Assembly: GCF_025698545.1 (NCBI RefSeq)
Contig: NC_068571.1
Location: 39,589,733-39,653,732 of the forward strand
Direction: 5' to 3'
Length of the DNA stretch: 64,000 bases
Source: Gossypium raimondii
Lineage: Eukaryota > Streptophyta > Magnoliopsida > Malvales > Malvaceae
In this document: positions 60,827-64,000 of the stretch, piece after piece
Position numbering within the stretch: the stretch's first letter is position 1
Layout of the letters: the number at the start of each line of letters is the position of its first letter
Translations under genes and position numbers: made by a program
Notes under the pieces: model-generated
The model's input: the letters and a program-made list of their open reading frames with translations, nothing else
What the model was told of the DNA's origin: nothing
Database searches by the model: none

Positions 60827-62942
60827 CTATCTTTTTTGGAAGTTGAGAAATTTTACAGAGAAAGCAAAGACACCGAAAAATAAGATGCAAAAGCCGATTA
60901 GTACGGCCACCGCGGGTCCTGTTACATCGGGATCAATGCCGAAGACTGTTGATACATACTCTTTCACGGTGCCTTTAAATGTCGGTTCAACAATCATGGT
61001 TTCGACATCGCCAAGCTGAGAGCTGATAATACCCTTTAAAGTCCATGCAACAGGACAAATGTAGTAGAACCAGATCCACCATCCTGGAATTCTCTGCAGT
61101 CCAAATCAAAATGGTTCATTCCATGATTGGGAACCACACTTCCTAAATACCAACTCTTTATCAATAATTTACATAAATCAATTGATCTCTTATATGTCTA
61201 TTTTTAGGAAATGGAGAAAGAGAAAAAGTTAAAAAAAAAAAACAGCAGGGATTATTTAACCATAGACCCAAATCAAAGGTTTGAATAGTGGTTTCCTTAA
61301 CGTTTCCCTAGATACAAGTACTTTTGTGGATTATCGCCACATGTTTTATAAAAATAAAAGCCCTAATGCTCCCCTAACATTATAGAACAAATTAGCAACT
61401 TGTACCCAAAATACCTTGAAATGAGTAAGTTAGAAATATGAGATCAATAGTAGAATATGCAGAGAGCTTTGTACTACTTACTGGCTTTGGGATAAGAAAA
61501 CCAGAGAGGAGATTCCAGAAAGAGTAAAAGGCAGAAGAGACGACAGCTGCCATATGTTGAGAAGGTGTGAGACCAACGGCCATCAAACCATAAAAGGTGA
61601 AATAGGTGAAGGTAAGGAACATGATGACAAGATAAAGGAAAAATTTACCTGCAATAAGAGAGAGATTCTTATAAGCAAAGTTGCATTTATTGTAGACAAT
61701 TGGGTCACATATATTTCTAGTAATTAGTACCTACTACAATCAGATACTGGGTTCATGAAATACATATATTTTAATCAAAAGAAAGTCATGTTTGTTTCTT
61801 ACTACATATGAAAGACAGTCACATTCATTCTCTAGCAAGCCAGAGTCCCTGGGAGTTGGTTCATTTGAGGGTAGGTAAATTGAAACAAAAACAAATAAAA
61901 GACGACTTAATTTAAAGAAATAGCAGGGCAACCATCACTCTATTACATAAAATGGCGTTGTTAAAGTGAAATAAGGAATCTTACTAGCTGTCCTTTCAAA
62001 ATTAATCATGAAATATGTGATGACCCCAAACAAAATTGTTTGAGCAACAATGTATGGAAGCTCCACAAGGCCCTATTCCAAAAACAACCGAAGCGTGTGT
62101 TAGTACTTAATTTTTTAGGACAAAATAAACTGCATGCTAAAACTAATTACCTGGGCTGCAGCATAAGAAGTTGGAGCGTACAATCCTGCTGCTTTCTCTC
62201 TATAGAACACTGTTCTCTCAATAGATACAATTGGTTGTACTGAGGAAGCATTATTGATCCCAAGAAATAAGCATGCGGAATAAAGGGCACCCATAACCAT
62301 AAACAAACCTTTAGTTGTATCCCTGTATAAACAATATGCACACCAAATGATTTAGTAGGTTTGTAGAACAATGGCAGAAAATGACATCATAAACATGCAT
62401 GATGAAAATTAGAGGTCAAATGAACAATGATTTTGTTTAAGCCATTTTCGAGTATTTGGACTTCAGCACAAAACATAAAGTAACCAACATTACTTGCCTT
62501 TTGTTACCAACATCCCAATAAACGGAGCCTAATAGTAATGCGCACACCGTCGTAAAAACCAGTCTCACCAAGTTGTAACGAGGACTTCTCCAATACACAA
62601 GGTTTTGCTTCTTGAGGCAAATTAGGAACTGAGACAGTTGGTCTTGTGAATATACGGAAGGAAATTTTAATGGTTGTGAACCAGGAGGAGGAACACTCAA
62701 ACGCGTAATGGAACCTTCCACTTCCCTGTAACGTGGATATCAAAATGTCTACTTATGCAGCTTGAGAGCAAGTTAAACCGATTAGTAACATGACAACACA
62801 ATAATTACCTATACTCTGCAGAATTTGTGTATATATCTGCGAAATCTCTACCAATTCTCTGCTCTGCTACAGGGTTAGTAATCTCAAGCATCCACGTTGC
62901 TGGGTTGTATCCATCAGGAATAGAGGGAATGCCATCAATTCT
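60827..62942 (-). CDS. PDR-type ABCG transporter, C-terminal part
   Basis: Six minus-strand exons (62942-62809, 62725-62498, 62322-62151, 62072-61985, 61648-61482, 61093-60827) join in phase to 351 aa ending [11 protein letters not shown] and TAG. The start of this part, [13 protein letters not shown], is the conserved segment after the second nucleotide-binding domain. About six membrane helices follow (for example [43 protein letters not shown]), with the PDR signatures [14 protein letters not shown] and [10 protein letters not shown]. This is the second ABC2 membrane half of a full-size PDR pump (about 1,400 aa). Such pumps move hormones, cutin or wax precursors or defence compounds across the plasma membrane; ABCG31 is a possible relative but unproven. 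The intron after GNK starts with GC (AG/GCAAGT) instead of GT. The rest of the gene lies beyond the window or is lost. Confidence 0.92.
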
Positions 62943-64000
62943 CTATTAGAGTAAAGAAATATGAAGATATAAATAATCTCCATTCTGATAATTATTTTAA
63001 TTTGTGAATATGTTGAAATCTCGTAAATACCTAAAGAAGTCTAAAGGAATGTGAATGCATATAGTTTCCTTAGTGCATTGTAGTTATAGTTTGCTTGATC
63101 TTAAACTTGCATGCTAACTACACTTTGAATGCTCCAGGTAGTCTGAAACCATACATAAAATGCCAACAATAGAGCTTGGCATTTGTGCCTAAATTGCATA
63201 CTAATTACTCAAGTATTCTAGCCCATGACTTACAAACACGGACACGCAATACAAGTATGATATGATACGGACATGGCGATACATCTTTAAAAATTTGAGA
63301 GAAAATTATTCATTTTTCAAAAAATTCATTTTATTTTCCTTTCATTTTTCTGCCCTACCAACTAATGAATAGGTCTAATTTTTCAATATTTCTTACCAAA
63401 CATGATTATGGAAAGAGAAATAGTATTTTCTATATAATTCTATTTTTCTACTTTTTCAATTTATTATCTTCTAATTTTCTTTTCACTCCTTCGAATAAAG
63501 TCTTAAAAGGGTAAGATTAGAAAATCCCTTTTTTCATTTTCATTTTCTTTTATTTTCATCATTTCATTTTTTTTCCTATCATTCTAATTTTCTAATTTTT
63601 CATCTTTCAAACCTACCAAAAAAAAAAAGCTTTAAATGGTAAAATTAAGAAGTTTTTGTTTTTGTTTTCCTTTTTCTTTCCTCTCTTTTCATCTATTTTC
63701 TTCGACCTAAAAATACTGTCGTTGTCATTGTCGACCACCATTAACGGTGTCAGAATAAATTTAAAACCAATAAAAGTAGATTTTAGGAAATCTTAATAAT
63801 AAAGCGTAGACCAGGGTTTCAAACAAAAAATTTCTACCACTATTTTGATGCTTTCAGCCAGTTTCAACCACCAAAATCCCATGTACACACGTCTGTTGAC
63901 CGTATCAGACCATGTTCAATTTTTTTTTCTGGTGTGTCCTGACATGTTCGGTACGTATTCTAGCATGTCTGTGTCAGACACTAATGCGAAATCGGTATGA
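62943..64000. other. Region upstream of the visible ABCG exons
   Basis: If the gene is whole, this is a long intron. About 1 kb shows no further PDR exon on the minus strand. From 63230 a different, pyrimidine-rich, repeat-like sequence runs to the end, with ACACGGACACG near 63240 and TGTCTGTGTCAGACA near 63975, possibly a transposon inserted in the intron. Confidence 0.4.

Overview
The window is plant nuclear DNA: intron-containing genes, AT-rich intergenic sequence, and dense nested LTR retrotransposons, LINEs and DNA transposons. Several repeat families (Ty3 LTRs full of CACACGGCC/GGCCGTGTG motifs, a Tat-like LTR with CCCTAACGCATTGGG units, a Mutator element pairing a transposase with a plant-mobile-domain gene) are ones I associate with Gossypium or related Malvaceae. 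The genus is an inference from recalled families, not a search result.

Four gene models look intact at the coding level. They are a heavy-metal-associated isoprenylated protein (HIPP, + strand, 7.0-7.6 kb), a GT90/CAP10 glycosyltransferase (- strand, 23.8-27.0 kb, six exons, 513 aa), a DUF1771-Smr protein (- strand, 34.3-39.3 kb, eleven exons, 525 aa), and the last six exons of a PDR-type ABCG transporter (- strand, 60.8-62.9 kb, 351 aa visible, 5' part missing). For all four I checked that splice phases join exactly across every exon. A cyclophilin pseudogene that keeps its introns lies at 32.1-33.4 kb. No tRNA, rRNA, CRISPR or bacterial-type operon was seen.

Layout. 1-6.4 kb holds retroelement debris: a Tat-like LTR end, an antisense Ty3 LTR and an internally deleted Copia element. 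6.4-11.5 kb holds the HIPP gene plus a Copia scrap, a foldback repeat and a LINE scrap. 11.5-23.2 kb is a nest: a decayed Copia element holds a Ty3 element with roughly 2.5-3 kb LTRs, which in turn holds a 1.25-kb hAT-like element with an 8-bp target duplication. 23.7-39.3 kb is the gene-rich part. 40.0-40.4 kb is a small hAT MITE. 40.5-48.1 kb is a 7.64-kb Mutator-like element bounded by a perfect 9-bp duplication, carrying two convergent decayed genes (plant mobile domain, MURA transposase) with telomere-like and other tandem arrays between and beside them. 48.2-60.4 kb is LTR-rich: a putative antisense Copia LTR, a 2.95-kb solo LTR, an 806-bp tandem duplication, and a LINE split by a 3.04-kb solo LTR with 5-bp duplications. 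60.8-64 kb is the ABCG gene end.

The genes do not form a pathway or operon. The main story is repeat biology: precise insertion scars, a two-gene Mutator element with unusual internal arrays, and LTRs that repeatedly carry tandem mini-repeats and palindromic GC-rich motifs. Most in-frame stops in the decayed Ty3 polyprotein look like C-to-T changes, as expected for methylated DNA.
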